Origin: Maritimibacter fusiformis
GTDB taxonomy: Bacteria; Pseudomonadota; Alphaproteobacteria; Rhodobacterales; Rhodobacteraceae
Assembly (NCBI RefSeq): GCF_008086115.1
Contig: NZ_VSIY01000003.1
Span: forward strand, 62,001-126,000
Length of the DNA: 64,000 bases
Direction: 5' to 3'
Of this stretch, positions 26,897 through 35,983 are shown piece by piece. The first letter of the stretch is position 1, and every line of letters starts with the position of its first letter. The notes beneath the pieces were generated by a model. That model worked only from the letters and a program-made list of their open reading frames with translations. It was not told the origin of the DNA and did not search any database. Both the position numbers and the translations under genes were made by a program.

Positions 26897-27664
26897 ATGA
26901 TCATCTCACATGAACACAAGTTCATCTTTCTCAAGCCGACCAAGGTCGCCGGTTCCTCGGTCGAGCTTTTCCTCAGCGATCTGTGCGGCCCCGATGATGT
27001 GATAACCCCGGTCTACGGGATCGTGTTTGGCGACGATGACGAAATCCAGTGCAAGCGCCTGGGCATCAGGGGGCCGCAGAACTATCGCGAGAAGCTTCGC
27101 AACCTGGGCCTGCATGAATGGCTCTTGGCGCTGGAGGTGCGGCTGGGCCTGCGCCACCCGCACGCGGTCAGGAAACTGTTTAGCTTCAGCGACCACCAGA
27201 TCGCCGAGACCGTCCGAGAGCGGGTCGGCGCGCGGATCTTCGAATCCTACGAGATAATCTCGATCCTGCGCGACCCGTTTACCTTCGCGGTCAGCCGCTA
27301 CAACTATGACATGGCCGTGCGGCGCAAGACCCCGGAGGAACTGTCTTTCGCGGACTTCGTGATGAACAATCCCCAGGCCCTCGTGCAGAACAAGAAGATC
27401 ACCGCGATCGACGGCAGGGTGATCGTCGATACATGGCTCAGGTTCGACAGGCTGGATGAGGATCTTCAGCGGTGGCTTGCCGGGCGCGGCCTGCATTCGC
27501 GGTTCAGGATCGGCGACATCAGGCTCAAGGATTCGCGCAAGCTGCCGCACAAGGTGGCATTCGAAGATTGCTACCGCGGCAACCAGGACGCCATCGACCT
27601 GATCAGCCTGCTGTGGAAGCCAGAGATCGCGGCCCACGGCTTCGACATCCCCCCGTCCACCTGA
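26897..27664 (+). CDS. Sulfotransferase family 2-like protein
   Basis: 255 residues from MIISHEHKFIFLKPTKVAGS. The PAPS 5'-phosphosulfate loop KPTKVAGSS lies at about 11-19. The 3'-phosphate motif IISILRDPFTFAVSRYNYDM lies at about residues 115-134, as in carbohydrate sulfotransferases. The frame is open 24 codons before this ATG, but that stretch covers the gap terminator, and GGAAGGG lies just before the chosen start. Not operonic with gap. Substrate unknown; probably a surface polysaccharide or small metabolite. Confidence 0.82.
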   Translation: MIISHEHKFIFLKPTKVAGSSVELFLSDLCGPDDVITPVYGIVFGDDDEIQCKRLGIRGPQNYREKLRNLGLHEWLLALEVRLGLRHPHAVRKLFSFSDHQIAETVRERVGARIFESYEIISILRDPFTFAVSRYNYDMAVRRKTPEELSFADFVMNNPQALVQNKKITAIDGRVIVDTWLRFDRLDEDLQRWLAGRGLHSRFRIGDIRLKDSRKLPHKVAFEDCYRGNQDAIDLISLLWKPEIAAHGFDIPPST

Positions 27665-27802
27665 CGCCCCTGCCCGGCCGACCGGCGGCAATCCGCCATG
27701 CGCCCGGCGCAACTCCGTTATCGCTACCACGGGGATTGCGCTGCGGTGCAGCATTCCTATCTTGAGGCCGAACGCAACCGGTCAGCAGGAAAGGAGACCG
27801 CC

Positions 27803-27964
27803 ATGACTGCTTTCGCCACCCTGCGCAGGACGTTGGAGAAACGCGCCGAATACCTGCGCGTCAAACGCGAGATCGAGGCACTGCCGGTCGAGCTTGCCGT
27901 CGAGGATCTGGGTATCTACCCCGGCGACGCCGACAAGATCGCGCGCCGCGCCGTCTACGGCTGA
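27803..27964 (+). CDS. DUF1127-like small protein (53 aa)
   Basis: Short helical basic-acidic protein: MTAFATLRRTLEKRAEYLRV then KREIEALPVELAVEDLGIYP and GDADKIARRAVYG. The C-terminal LAVEDLGIxxGDxxKIA resembles the DUF1127 consensus (LxDIGlxRxdI). A strong AAGGAG sits 9 nt before the ATG. In Rhodobacter, DUF1127 proteins such as CcaF1 bind RNA; whether this one does is unknown. Confidence 0.75.
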   Translation: MTAFATLRRTLEKRAEYLRVKREIEALPVELAVEDLGIYPGDADKIARRAVYG

Positions 27965-27980
27965 ACGCCGGGCGCGTCGC

Positions 27981-28478
27981 TCAGACCTTGCCCAGCTTCT
28001 CCAGCAGCCGCATCCGCACCTCCGGCGTCACGAAGCGTGACACGTCGCCGTCGAGCCGGGCGATCTCCTTGACCAGTTTCGAGGCGATCGCCTGGTATTT
28101 GCCCTCGGCCATCAGGAACACCGTCTCGATGCTGTCGTCGAGAATGCGGTTCATCCCGACCATCTGGTATTCGTATTCGAAATCCGCCACCGCGCGCAGC
28201 CCGCGCACGATGATCTGCGCGCCGACATCGTTGGCGCAGTCGATCAGCAGGTTTTCGAACGGATGCGCCACGATCTCGGTGCCGGTCTCGGCGGCCAGCT
28301 TGGCACAGGCCGCCTCGACCATCTCGACCCGCTCCTCGAGATCGAACATCGGCCCCTTGTCGCGGTTGATCGCGATGCCGATCACCAGCCGGTCGACCAG
28401 CACGCAGGCCCGCCGGATGATGTCGATATGGCCCAGCGTGATCGGGTCGAACGTGCCGGGATAAAGGCCGATGCGCAT
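27981..28478 (-). CDS. coaD: Phosphopantetheine adenylyltransferase
   Basis: 165 residues, usual length. Nucleotidyltransferase motif GTFDPITLGHIDIIRR (TxGH form) at 9-24, and QIIVRGLRAVADFEYEYQM, which corresponds to the substrate-binding segment. It carries out the fourth step of coenzyme A synthesis. Monocistronic, convergent with the DUF1127-like gene. Confidence 0.97.
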   Translation of the reverse strand: MRIGLYPGTFDPITLGHIDIIRRACVLVDRLVIGIAINRDKGPMFDLEERVEMVEAACAKLAAETGTEIVAHPFENLLIDCANDVGAQIIVRGLRAVADFEYEYQMVGMNRILDDSIETVFLMAEGKYQAIASKLVKEIARLDGDVSRFVTPEVRMRLLEKLGKV

Positions 28479-28552
28479 GAGAACTCCTGTTTTTCTCGCG
28501 CGCAGGCAACATCATGGCATGCGCGAATGCAAGAATTTTCTGCGCTGCGGCG

Positions 28553-28987
28553 TCAGTAACCCATGATCATGTTCTTGAGGTCTTCGGCCTGACGCGACAA
28601 TTCGTCCAGCCGCGCCTTGACCACGTCCCCGATCGACACCAGCCCGATCATCTCGTCGCCTTCCATCACCGGCATGTGCCGGAACCGCTTTTCGGTCATC
28701 TGCTGCAGCACCTCGATGGCACGGTCGCCGGGTTTGCAGGTGATCAGCTCGGCAGTCATCAGGTCGTCGACAACGTCTTCCATGCAGGTCGTGCCCCGCC
28801 GCCCCAGTTCGCGCACGATGTCGCGTTCCGACAGGATGCCCAGCGGCCGCGTGCCGTCCTCGGTCACGATCACCGCGCCGATCCGCTTTTCCGACAACAG
28901 GGCCGCCGCGGCGGCCACCTTGGTGCCCGGCTTGACGCTGAGGATGCCCTGGGTGGGCTTGTCTTTGAGGATCTGGCTGATGAGCAT
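28553..28987 (-). CDS. CBS-domain pair protein
   Basis: 144 residues made of two CBS motifs (about 8-62 and 73-130), with VTEDGTRPLGILSERDIVRE and MPVMEGDEMIGLVSIGDVVK. Stand-alone CBS pairs bind adenine nucleotides and regulate partners. The partner is not evident. MLISQILKDK is the natural start. Confidence 0.9.
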   Translation of the reverse strand: MLISQILKDKPTQGILSVKPGTKVAAAAALLSEKRIGAVIVTEDGTRPLGILSERDIVRELGRRGTTCMEDVVDDLMTAELITCKPGDRAIEVLQQMTEKRFRHMPVMEGDEMIGLVSIGDVVKARLDELSRQAEDLKNMIMGY

Positions 28988-29074
28988 CTTCGGTCTCCGA
29001 CTTTTCGTTGGGCGCGCTGTCCGCGGCCTGGTTCCCCTCGCGCCATGTCAACCTTGCGCGCGGCCCAAAGGGTG

Positions 29075-29971
29075 TCAAGTGCGCGCTTCGAGCCGCGCCA
29101 CTTCGGCGCGCACCCCGTCGAGCACCATCCCCGAGACCCGCGCAAGGCGTTCGATCCGGGCATCGCCGGCATGGCGCAGCAGATAGAAGGTGCGGGTCAG
29201 CGAAATCGCCTCGGGCAACACCTTGCGCAGCCCCGGCGCGAAGGGCAGCGCGAAATCGTGCACGATGCCCAGCCCCGCCCCCTGGCGCAGCATGTTGAGC
29301 TGCACCGACACCGAGTTCGACCCCAGCGTCGCATGGTCCGCGCCGATCTCGGCGAGGTAGTCCAGTTCCTTGTCGAAGATCATGTCGGGGATGTAGCCGA
29401 TCACCGGATGGCCGGCGATGTCGTCGAGGCTCTTGATCGCCGGACTACGCCGGATATAGCCGCGCGAGGCCACCAGGTGCAGGTGATAGTCGGTGATCTT
29501 CTGCACCGTCAGCCGCCCGGTCTCGGGCGGTGACACGGCGATGGCGATGTCGGCCTCGCGTTTCGACAGGTTGACCACCCGCGGCAGCGCCACGACATGC
29601 AATTCGAGGTCGGGATGCTGGGCGGCGATGCGGGCGCAGACCTGCGGCAGCAGGAAATTGGCGCAGCCATCCGGCGCGCCGATGCGCACCTGCCCCGACA
29701 GCGTGCCGGTCTGCCGGTCCAGCGCCTCGGCACCGCGCATCACCGCCTGTTCGGCCTCTTCGGCATGCACCATCAGCCGGGTGCCCGCCTCGGTCAGCCC
29801 GTAGCCCTGGGGCGAGCGCGCGAACAGCGGCGCGCCCATCACTTCCTCCAGCCGGGCGATCCGCCGCCCCACCGTGGCCGGGTCGCGTTTCAGCACCCGC
29901 CCGGCTGCCGACAGGCTTTCGCCCCGGGCCACCGCGAGGAATATCCGCAGATCGTCCCAATCGAGGTCCAT
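29075..29971 (-). CDS. LysR family transcriptional regulator
   Basis: 298 residues. N-terminal winged helix (about 1-62; FLAVARGESLSAAGRVLKRD) and a periplasmic-binding-like effector domain (about 90-290). Divergent from mmsA, with 105 nt between the starts, so it probably controls mmsA and itself. A half-site pair TTGCGT / ACGCAA lies just before its own start. The effector is not apparent; a valine/methylmalonate intermediate would fit the context. Confidence 0.88.
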   Translation of the reverse strand: MDLDWDDLRIFLAVARGESLSAAGRVLKRDPATVGRRIARLEEVMGAPLFARSPQGYGLTEAGTRLMVHAEEAEQAVMRGAEALDRQTGTLSGQVRIGAPDGCANFLLPQVCARIAAQHPDLELHVVALPRVVNLSKREADIAIAVSPPETGRLTVQKITDYHLHLVASRGYIRRSPAIKSLDDIAGHPVIGYIPDMIFDKELDYLAEIGADHATLGSNSVSVQLNMLRQGAGLGIVHDFALPFAPGLRKVLPEAISLTRTFYLLRHAGDARIERLARVSGMVLDGVRAEVARLEART

Positions 29972-29986
29972 CTCCGCCCCTCCCCT

Positions 29987-30000
29987 TGCGTTTACGCAAA
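29987..30000. promoter_or_regulatory. Inverted repeat between the LysR gene and mmsA
   Basis: TTGCGT-TT-ACGCAA, 16 nt before the LysR gene start. Further on, CTTGC (30014 region) and GCAAG (30038 region) form a second, widely spaced pair. The arrangement suits a LysR-type divergent control region, but the match to T-N11-A is not unique. Confidence 0.4.
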
Positions 30001-30076
30001 ACGCTTTTGGAAACTTGCCTCTGTTCGCGGCATTTTTGCAAGCCTAATGTGCGGGGGAATTTTCAGGAGGAATATC

Positions 30077-31576
30077 ATGTACCAAGTCGAACACTGGATC
30101 GACGGCAAGGTCGTCAAGGGCACCTCGGGCCGCTACTCGGATATCTTCAACCCCGCCACCGGCGAAGTGCAGGGCAAGGTCGCGCTGGCCACCAAGGAAG
30201 AGCTTGACGCCGCCGTGGCGCGCGCCGCCGAGGCGCAACCGGCCTGGGCCGCGGTCAACCCGCAGCGCCGCGCACGGGTGATGATGAAGCTGGCCGAACT
30301 GATCAACCGCGACATGGAGAAACTGGCCGAGACCCTCAGCCGCGAACACGGCAAGACCCTGCCCGATGCGCGCGGCGACGTTCAGCGCGGGCTCGAGGTG
30401 GTCGAGGTCTGCATGGGCGCGCCGTCGATGCTCAAGGGCGAATACATGAACGACGGCGGCCCGGGCATCGACCTCTACTCGATGCGTCAGCCGCTGGGTG
30501 TCGTGGCCGGCATTACGCCGTTCAACTTCCCCGCCATGATCCCGCTGTGGAAACTCGCGCCGGCGCTGACCGCCGGCAACGCGATGATCATGAAACCGTC
30601 CGAACGCGATCCGTCGGTGCCGATGATGCTGGCCGAGCTTCTGCAAGAGGCCGGACTGCCCGATGGCGTGTTCCAGGTGGTGAACGGCGACAAGGAAAGC
30701 GTCGACGCGATTCTCGACAACGACACCATCCAGGCGGTCGGCTTCGTCGGCTCGACCCCGATCGCGCAATACATCTATGGCCGCGCCTGTTCCAACGGCA
30801 AGCGCGCGCAGTGCTTCGGCGGCGCCAAGAACCACATGGTGATCATGCCCGACGCCGACATGGACAAGGCCGCCGACGCGCTGGTCGGGGCCGGCTTTGG
30901 TGCCGCGGGCGAACGTTGCATGGCGATTTCGGTGGCGGTGCCGGTCGGTCAGAAGACCGCCGACGCCCTGATCGAACGCCTCGTGCCGCGCATCGAAAAG
31001 CTGAAGGTCGGCCCCTACACCGCCGGCGACGACGTGGATTACGGCCCGGTGGTCACTGCGGCTGCGAAACAGCGCATCGAGGGCCTGATCGCCTCGGGTG
31101 TCGAGCAGGGCGCGAAGCTGGTGGTCGACGGGCGCGATTTCTCGCTCCAGGGCTACGAGGAGGGCTTTTTCGTCGGCCCGAGCCTGTTTGACAACGTCAC
31201 GCCCGCGATGGACATCTACAAGCAGGAGATCTTCGGCCCGGTCCTCAGCCAGGTGCGCACCGACAGCTATGAAGAAGCGCTGAAGCTGGTGATGGACAAC
31301 GAATACGGCAACGGCACCGCGATCTTCACCGCCGATGGCGACACCGCGCGCGACTATGCCAACCGGGTCAACGTCGGCATGGTCGGCGTCAACTTCCCGA
31401 TCCCGGTGCCGCTGAGCTATTTCAGCTTTGGCGGCTGGAAGAAGTCGGGCTTTGGCGACCTCAACCAGTATGGCGCGGATGCGTTCCGGTTCTACACCAA
31501 GACCAAGACCGTCACCGCGCGCTGGTTCTCGGGCATCAAGGACGGCGGCGAGTTCCACTTCAAGGCGATGGACTGA
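30077..31576 (+). CDS. mmsA: CoA-acylating methylmalonate-semialdehyde dehydrogenase
   Basis: 499 residues. Aldehyde dehydrogenase fold with the NAD segment GFVGSTPIAQYIYGRACSNG and catalytic Cys in GAAGERCMAISVAVPVG (near residue 284). FSFGGWKKSGFGDLNQYG is typical of MmsA. It converts methylmalonate semialdehyde to propionyl-CoA at the end of valine catabolism. A strong site CAGGAGG precedes the ATG; longer upstream open frame is ignored because it has no family match. It is separated from the rest of the valine genes by two unrelated genes. Confidence 0.95.
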   Translation: MYQVEHWIDGKVVKGTSGRYSDIFNPATGEVQGKVALATKEELDAAVARAAEAQPAWAAVNPQRRARVMMKLAELINRDMEKLAETLSREHGKTLPDARGDVQRGLEVVEVCMGAPSMLKGEYMNDGGPGIDLYSMRQPLGVVAGITPFNFPAMIPLWKLAPALTAGNAMIMKPSERDPSVPMMLAELLQEAGLPDGVFQVVNGDKESVDAILDNDTIQAVGFVGSTPIAQYIYGRACSNGKRAQCFGGAKNHMVIMPDADMDKAADALVGAGFGAAGERCMAISVAVPVGQKTADALIERLVPRIEKLKVGPYTAGDDVDYGPVVTAAAKQRIEGLIASGVEQGAKLVVDGRDFSLQGYEEGFFVGPSLFDNVTPAMDIYKQEIFGPVLSQVRTDSYEEALKLVMDNEYGNGTAIFTADGDTARDYANRVNVGMVGVNFPIPVPLSYFSFGGWKKSGFGDLNQYGADAFRFYTKTKTVTARWFSGIKDGGEFHFKAMD

Positions 31577-31598
31577 GCCTGACCGCCAGACCTGACGA

Positions 31599-31630
31599 AA
31601 CGCCCCGGGAGATGCTCCGGGGCGTTTTTT
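31599..31630 (+). terminator. Intrinsic terminator of mmsA
   Basis: Perfect 10-bp stem AACGCCCCGG / CCGGGGCGTT, 8-nt loop and a six-T tract, starting 23 nt after the mmsA stop codon. Confidence 0.92.
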
Positions 31631-31760
31631 CGTGGCCGATTGGCACCTTTCCGCTCACCTCGCATCACGTTCCGGCGAGGGCGCATCGGGCATCTGGCCT
31701 TACCGCGCCGGCGTTGGTAATCGACCTGAAACATCCACTTTCAGCGAGCAGGATACGGAC

Positions 31761-32354
31761 ATGACGAAATCGACCCTGACCCGCCGCGGCTTCATCGCCG
31801 CAGCCGCCTTTACCCCCTTCGCGCCCGCGATCCTGCGGGCCATGCCCGCAACCCCCCTGCCCGACACCGGGGCCGAGGCCGAACCCTTCACCCGCCACAA
31901 TATCTCGAGCTTCCGCACCGAGCGTTGGCAGGATCATTTCGAGACCCTCGGCAAGGGCGCCATCGTCTGCGACACGATCAGCCGGGCGCTGCATTTCTGG
32001 TCGGGCGACGGCGAGACCTACAGGCTCTACCCGACCTCGGTGCCGCGCACCGACGAATTGACCAAGCGCGGCTATACCGAGGTTGTGCGCAAGAAGGTCG
32101 GCCCGACCTGGACGCCCACCCCTTCGATGCACGAACGCATCCCTGGCCTGCCCGACGTGGTGCCCGCCGGCCCGGACAACCCGCTGGGCACGCATGCGCT
32201 CTATCTGTCCTGGCCCGCCTACCTGATTCACGGCACCCATGACACGCGCAAGATCGGCCGCAAATCCTCGGACGGCTGCATCGGGCTTTACAACGACAAG
32301 ATCGCCGAGCTGTTCGAACTGGTTCCGGTCGGCACCCAGGTGCGCCTGATCTGA
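31761..32354 (+). CDS. L,D-transpeptidase (YkuD domain), Tat-type signal
   Basis: 197 residues. N-terminus TKSTLTRRGFIAAAAFTPFA is a twin-arginine signal (TRRGF) followed by a hydrophobic core. The catalytic segment HGTHDTRKIGRKSSDGCIGL near the C-terminus carries the active Cys. The usual SHGCIR motif is SDGCIG here, so the His and Arg positions differ. Such enzymes form 3-3 peptidoglycan links or attach lipoproteins in the periplasm. The ATG after GGATACGGAC is chosen because it precedes the signal; a longer frame upstream is not protein-like. Confidence 0.85.
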   Translation: MTKSTLTRRGFIAAAAFTPFAPAILRAMPATPLPDTGAEAEPFTRHNISSFRTERWQDHFETLGKGAIVCDTISRALHFWSGDGETYRLYPTSVPRTDELTKRGYTEVVRKKVGPTWTPTPSMHERIPGLPDVVPAGPDNPLGTHALYLSWPAYLIHGTHDTRKIGRKSSDGCIGLYNDKIAELFELVPVGTQVRLI

Positions 32355-32439
32355 CGACATCTGCCGGGCAAGGTGGCGAAAGCCTTGCCCGGCAACGGAT
32401 TTCCTGCGAACCTGACCCCCACAGGCTTGGGGAGAGGCG

Positions 32440-33573
32440 ATGGCCAGGGAAATCCCGGACTTCACCATCGGCATCGAAGAGGAATACCTGCTCGTCGATC
32501 AGGAAACCCTCGAACTCGCGGTGGCGCCGAACAGCCTGATGGACGCCTGCAAGGCCGACCTCGACGAACGTGTCAGCCCCGAATTCCTGCAATGCCAGAT
32601 CGAGATCGGCACCCATGTCTGCCGCGCCACAGCCGAGGCGCGCGAAGATCTGGGGCATCTCAGGCGCACCGTATCGAAACACGCCCGCGCCCACGGGCTC
32701 GAGGTGATCGCGGCCTCGTGCCACCCGTTCGCGGACTGGAAGGACCAGCACCACACCGACAAGGAACGCTACAACGACCTGCGCCGCGATCTTGGCGGCG
32801 TCGCGCGGCGGCTGCTCATCTGCGGCATGCATGTGCATGTCGGGATACCGGACGAAGAGGACCGCATCGACATCGTCAACCAGCTGTCCTACTTCCTGCC
32901 GCATCTTCTGGCGCTGTCGGCCTCGTCGCCCTACTGGCAGGGCGAGGATACCGGGCTCGACAGCTACCGCCTGACGATCTTCGACAACCTGCCGCGCACC
33001 GGCCTGCCGCCGCAGTTTTCAAGCTGGGCGGAATATGCCCGTTCGGTTCAGGCGGTGGTCGACCTGGGGTTGATCGAGGATGCCTCGAAAATCTGGTGGG
33101 ATCTGCGCCCCTCGGCCCGGTTTCCCACCATCGAGGCGCGGATCTGCGACGTGTCGCCCCGGATGGAAACCACGCTGACGCTGGCCGCACTGGTGCAATC
33201 GCTGGCGCGCTGCCTGTGGCGGCTGAAGAAACGCAACCAGCGCTGGCGGCTCTATGCCAACTTCCTGATCGCGGAAAACCGCTGGCGCGCGCAACGCTAC
33301 GGGGTGCGCGGCGGGCTGATCGACTTTGGCCGCCACGAAGTGGTACCGATGGAGGTGCTGGTCGAGGAGTTGATCGAGCTTGTGGCCGAGGACGCCGAAG
33401 CGCTGGGCTGTCTCGCCGAGGTCGAGGGGGCGCGCACGATCCTGTTGAACGGCAACGCCGCCGACCGCCAGCGCCGGGTTTACCGCGATGCGGTCGAGTC
33501 GGAATTGCCGGTGAACGAGGCGCTGCGCGAAGTGGTGCGGCATCTGATCGCGGAGTTTCACGCCGATCTCTGA
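32440..33573 (+). CDS. YbdK-type carboxylate-amine ligase (glutamate-cysteine ligase 2 family)
   Basis: 377 residues. [20 protein letters not shown] at the N-terminus carries the EEE metal cluster of the GCS2 family, and [20 protein letters not shown] the conserved HVH region. Members make gamma-glutamyl amides with weak glutamate-cysteine ligase activity; physiological product unknown. GGAGAGG precedes the ATG. Located 85 nt after the L,D-transpeptidase. Confidence 0.92.
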   Translation: MAREIPDFTIGIEEEYLLVDQETLELAVAPNSLMDACKADLDERVSPEFLQCQIEIGTHVCRATAEAREDLGHLRRTVSKHARAHGLEVIAASCHPFADWKDQHHTDKERYNDLRRDLGGVARRLLICGMHVHVGIPDEEDRIDIVNQLSYFLPHLLALSASSPYWQGEDTGLDSYRLTIFDNLPRTGLPPQFSSWAEYARSVQAVVDLGLIEDASKIWWDLRPSARFPTIEARICDVSPRMETTLTLAALVQSLARCLWRLKKRNQRWRLYANFLIAENRWRAQRYGVRGGLIDFGRHEVVPMEVLVEELIELVAEDAEALGCLAEVEGARTILLNGNAADRQRRVYRDAVESELPVNEALREVVRHLIAEFHADL

Positions 33574-33653
33574 GCCGGACCATTGACCGCGCCTTGCATC
33601 CCTGCAAAGCCTCTTTGAGGGATTTCGGGTTGAGATTTGCGCGGAAACCCGAT

Positions 33654-33683
33654 CAATTCCGGAATTGAACATCGGTTCAATTC
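33654..33683. promoter_or_regulatory. Nested palindromes upstream of the acyl-CoA dehydrogenase operon
   Basis: A 14-nt perfect palindrome CAATTCCGGAATTG (33654-33667) overlaps a 9-bp inverted repeat GAATTGAAC / GTTCAATTC (33662-33670 and 33675-33683, spacer ATCG). The three GAATTG/CAATTC half-sites resemble a dimeric or cooperative repressor operator. It lies 84 nt before the ATG of the isobutyryl-CoA dehydrogenase-like gene. Confidence 0.6.
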
Positions 33684-33766
33684 AAGCGCTCCGGCGACAG
33701 GGAACACCGGGGCCAGTATCGTCGGCGCGGCACCCCCGCGCGGACCAGCCGGGAGGAACGCTGGGC

Positions 33767-34912
33767 ATGGATTTCGCACTTTCCGAGGAACAACAGGCCA
33801 TTTTCGACATGGCCCATGCCTTCGGGCAGGAGCACATCGCCCCCTTCGCGCGCGACTGGGAGCGGCAGGGCACCATTCCGAAAGACCTGTGGCCGAAGGT
33901 GGCCGAGCTTGGGCTGGGCGGCATCTATGTCTCAGAAGAGCACGGCGGATCGGGTCTGACCCGGCTCGACGCCACTCTGGTGTTCGAGGCGCTGGCGATG
34001 TCCTGCCCGGCGGTCGGGTCGTTCCTGTCGATCCACAACATGTGCGGCGGCATGATCGACAAGTTCGGCAGCGATGACGACAAGGCGCGCTGGTTGCCCG
34101 ATCTGACCTCGATGGCCAAAGTGTATTCCTACTGCCTGACCGAACCCGGATCGGGATCGGATGCGGCCGCGCTGCGCACCCGGGCCGAGCGGACCAACGA
34201 GGGCTGGAAGCTGAACGGCACCAAGGCGTTCATCTCGGGCGGCGCCTATTCGGATGTCTATCTGTCGATGGTGCGCACCGGCGGCGACGGGCCGAAAGGC
34301 ATCTCTGCCATGATCATCGAGGACGGCACCCCCGGCCTCAGCTTTGGCGGGTTCGAGGACAAGATGGGCTGGCGCGCGCAGCCGACCGCGCAGGTGCAGT
34401 TCGACGATTGCACCGTGCCGCAGGACAACCTGATCGGCGAGGAAGGGCGCGGCTTTGTCTATGCGATGGCCGGGCTGGACGGCGGGCGGCTCAACATCGC
34501 CGCCTCAGCGTTGGGCGGGGCGCAAAACGCGCTGGATCTCACGCTGGCCTACATGGGCGAGCGCAAGGCGTTCGGGCGCACCATCGACCAGTTCCAGGCG
34601 CTGCAGTTCCGGCTGGCCGAGATGGAGGTGAAACTGCAATCGGCCCGCACCTTCCTGCGCCAGGCGGCGTGGAAGCTCGACAACGCGGCCCCCGACGCGA
34701 CCAAGTTCTGCGCCATGGCCAAGATGTATGTCACCGACGCCGCCTTCGACGTGGCCAACCAGTGCCTGCAACTGCACGGCGGTTACGGCTATCTGGCCGA
34801 CTACGGCATCGAGAAGATCGTGCGCGACCTGCGGGTTCACCAGATTCTCGAAGGCACCAACGAGATCATGCGGCTGATCGTGTCGCGCCAGATGCTGGCG
34901 GACCGGGGCTGA
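33767..34912 (+). CDS. Acyl-CoA dehydrogenase, probable isobutyryl-CoA dehydrogenase
   Basis: 381 residues. Full FAD-dependent fold: YCLTEPGSGSDAAALRTRA, LGGAQNALDLTLAYMGERKA, and catalytic Glu in HQILEGTNEIMRLIVSRQML. Context with the 3-hydroxyisobutyryl-CoA hydrolase and mmsB supports the valine step isobutyryl-CoA to methacrylyl-CoA; substrate preference is inferred. GGGAGGA precedes the ATG of MDFALSEEQ, chosen over an upstream in-frame start. First gene of a three-gene operon. Confidence 0.9.
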   Translation: MDFALSEEQQAIFDMAHAFGQEHIAPFARDWERQGTIPKDLWPKVAELGLGGIYVSEEHGGSGLTRLDATLVFEALAMSCPAVGSFLSIHNMCGGMIDKFGSDDDKARWLPDLTSMAKVYSYCLTEPGSGSDAAALRTRAERTNEGWKLNGTKAFISGGAYSDVYLSMVRTGGDGPKGISAMIIEDGTPGLSFGGFEDKMGWRAQPTAQVQFDDCTVPQDNLIGEEGRGFVYAMAGLDGGRLNIAASALGGAQNALDLTLAYMGERKAFGRTIDQFQALQFRLAEMEVKLQSARTFLRQAAWKLDNAAPDATKFCAMAKMYVTDAAFDVANQCLQLHGGYGYLADYGIEKIVRDLRVHQILEGTNEIMRLIVSRQMLADRG

Positions 34913-34924
34913 TGGAGCCGCGCG

Positions 34925-35983
34925 ATGAGTGACGACATCCATATCCGCAAACTGGGCCGCGCGGGCCGGATCACGCTCGACCGGCCCAAGGCGCTGAATG
35001 CGCTGACCTACGAGATGTGCCTGGCGATCGAGGCCGCGCTGGACGGCTGGCGCGGCGACCCCGAGGTCGCGCTGATCGTGATCGACGCCGTGGGCGAGCG
35101 CGCCTTTTGCGCCGGCGGTGACATCCAGGAGCTTTACGACACCGCCAGCGCGGGCGATTTCGCCTATGGCCGCCGTTTCTGGGCCGACGAATACCGCATG
35201 AACGCGAAACTCGCGGAATACCCGAAGCCGGTGGTCGCCTTGATGCAGGGCTTTACCATGGGCGGCGGCGTCGGTGTCGGCTGCCATGCCTCGCACCGGG
35301 TGGTCTGCGAAAGCTCGCAGGTGGCGATGCCCGAGGTCGGCATCGGCCTCGTGCCCGATGTCGGCGGCTCGCTGCTTCTGGGCCGCGCGCCGGGGCGCCT
35401 GGGCGAATACCTCGGCACCACGGCGGCGCGGATGGGTCCGGGGGATGCGATTCTTGCGGGCTTTGCCGATCACTACATCGCGCAGGAACACTGGCTCGAC
35501 CTCATCGCGATGCTGGAGCAGACCGGCGACGCGGGCGCGGTGACACACCTGGCCGCGCCGCCGCCCGAGGGCACGCTGGCCAGCCAGAAGGCCGAGATCG
35601 ACCACCTGTTTTCCGGCAGCCGGGCCGAGATCGTCGCGTCCCTCGAAGAGGACGACAGCACCTTCGCCCAGGGCACGCTCAAGGCGATCCGCCGCAATTC
35701 GCCCCTGTCGGTGGCCTGCGCCATCGACCTGATCCGCCTCTCGCGCGCCGCCGGAACGATCCGCGCGGCCCTTGGGCTGGAATACCGCTTCACCTACCGC
35801 TCGGCCGAGTTCGGCGATTTCGTCGAGGGCATCCGGGCCGCGATCATCGACAAGGACCGCAATCCGCGCTGGCAGCATGCGCGCCTCGAAGACGTTACCG
35901 ACGCCGACGTGGGCCGGATGCTGGCAGAGCTTGGGGATACCGCGCTGAGCCTCGAGGCGCACCAGATGGGAGAAAGCACATGA
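34925..35983 (+). CDS. 3-hydroxyisobutyryl-CoA hydrolase (enoyl-CoA hydratase/isomerase family)
   Basis: 352 residues, longer than ordinary enoyl-CoA hydratases and typical of HIBCH. Crotonase oxyanion-hole region AFCAGGDIQELYDTASAGDF and FTMGGGVGVGCHASHRVVCE, plus AMPEVGIGLVPDVGGSLLLG. It releases 3-hydroxyisobutyrate for MmsB. ATG 12 nt after the acyl-CoA dehydrogenase stop; stop overlaps mmsB by 4 nt. Confidence 0.92.
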   Translation: MSDDIHIRKLGRAGRITLDRPKALNALTYEMCLAIEAALDGWRGDPEVALIVIDAVGERAFCAGGDIQELYDTASAGDFAYGRRFWADEYRMNAKLAEYPKPVVALMQGFTMGGGVGVGCHASHRVVCESSQVAMPEVGIGLVPDVGGSLLLGRAPGRLGEYLGTTAARMGPGDAILAGFADHYIAQEHWLDLIAMLEQTGDAGAVTHLAAPPPEGTLASQKAEIDHLFSGSRAEIVASLEEDDSTFAQGTLKAIRRNSPLSVACAIDLIRLSRAAGTIRAALGLEYRFTYRSAEFGDFVEGIRAAIIDKDRNPRWQHARLEDVTDADVGRMLAELGDTALSLEAHQMGEST

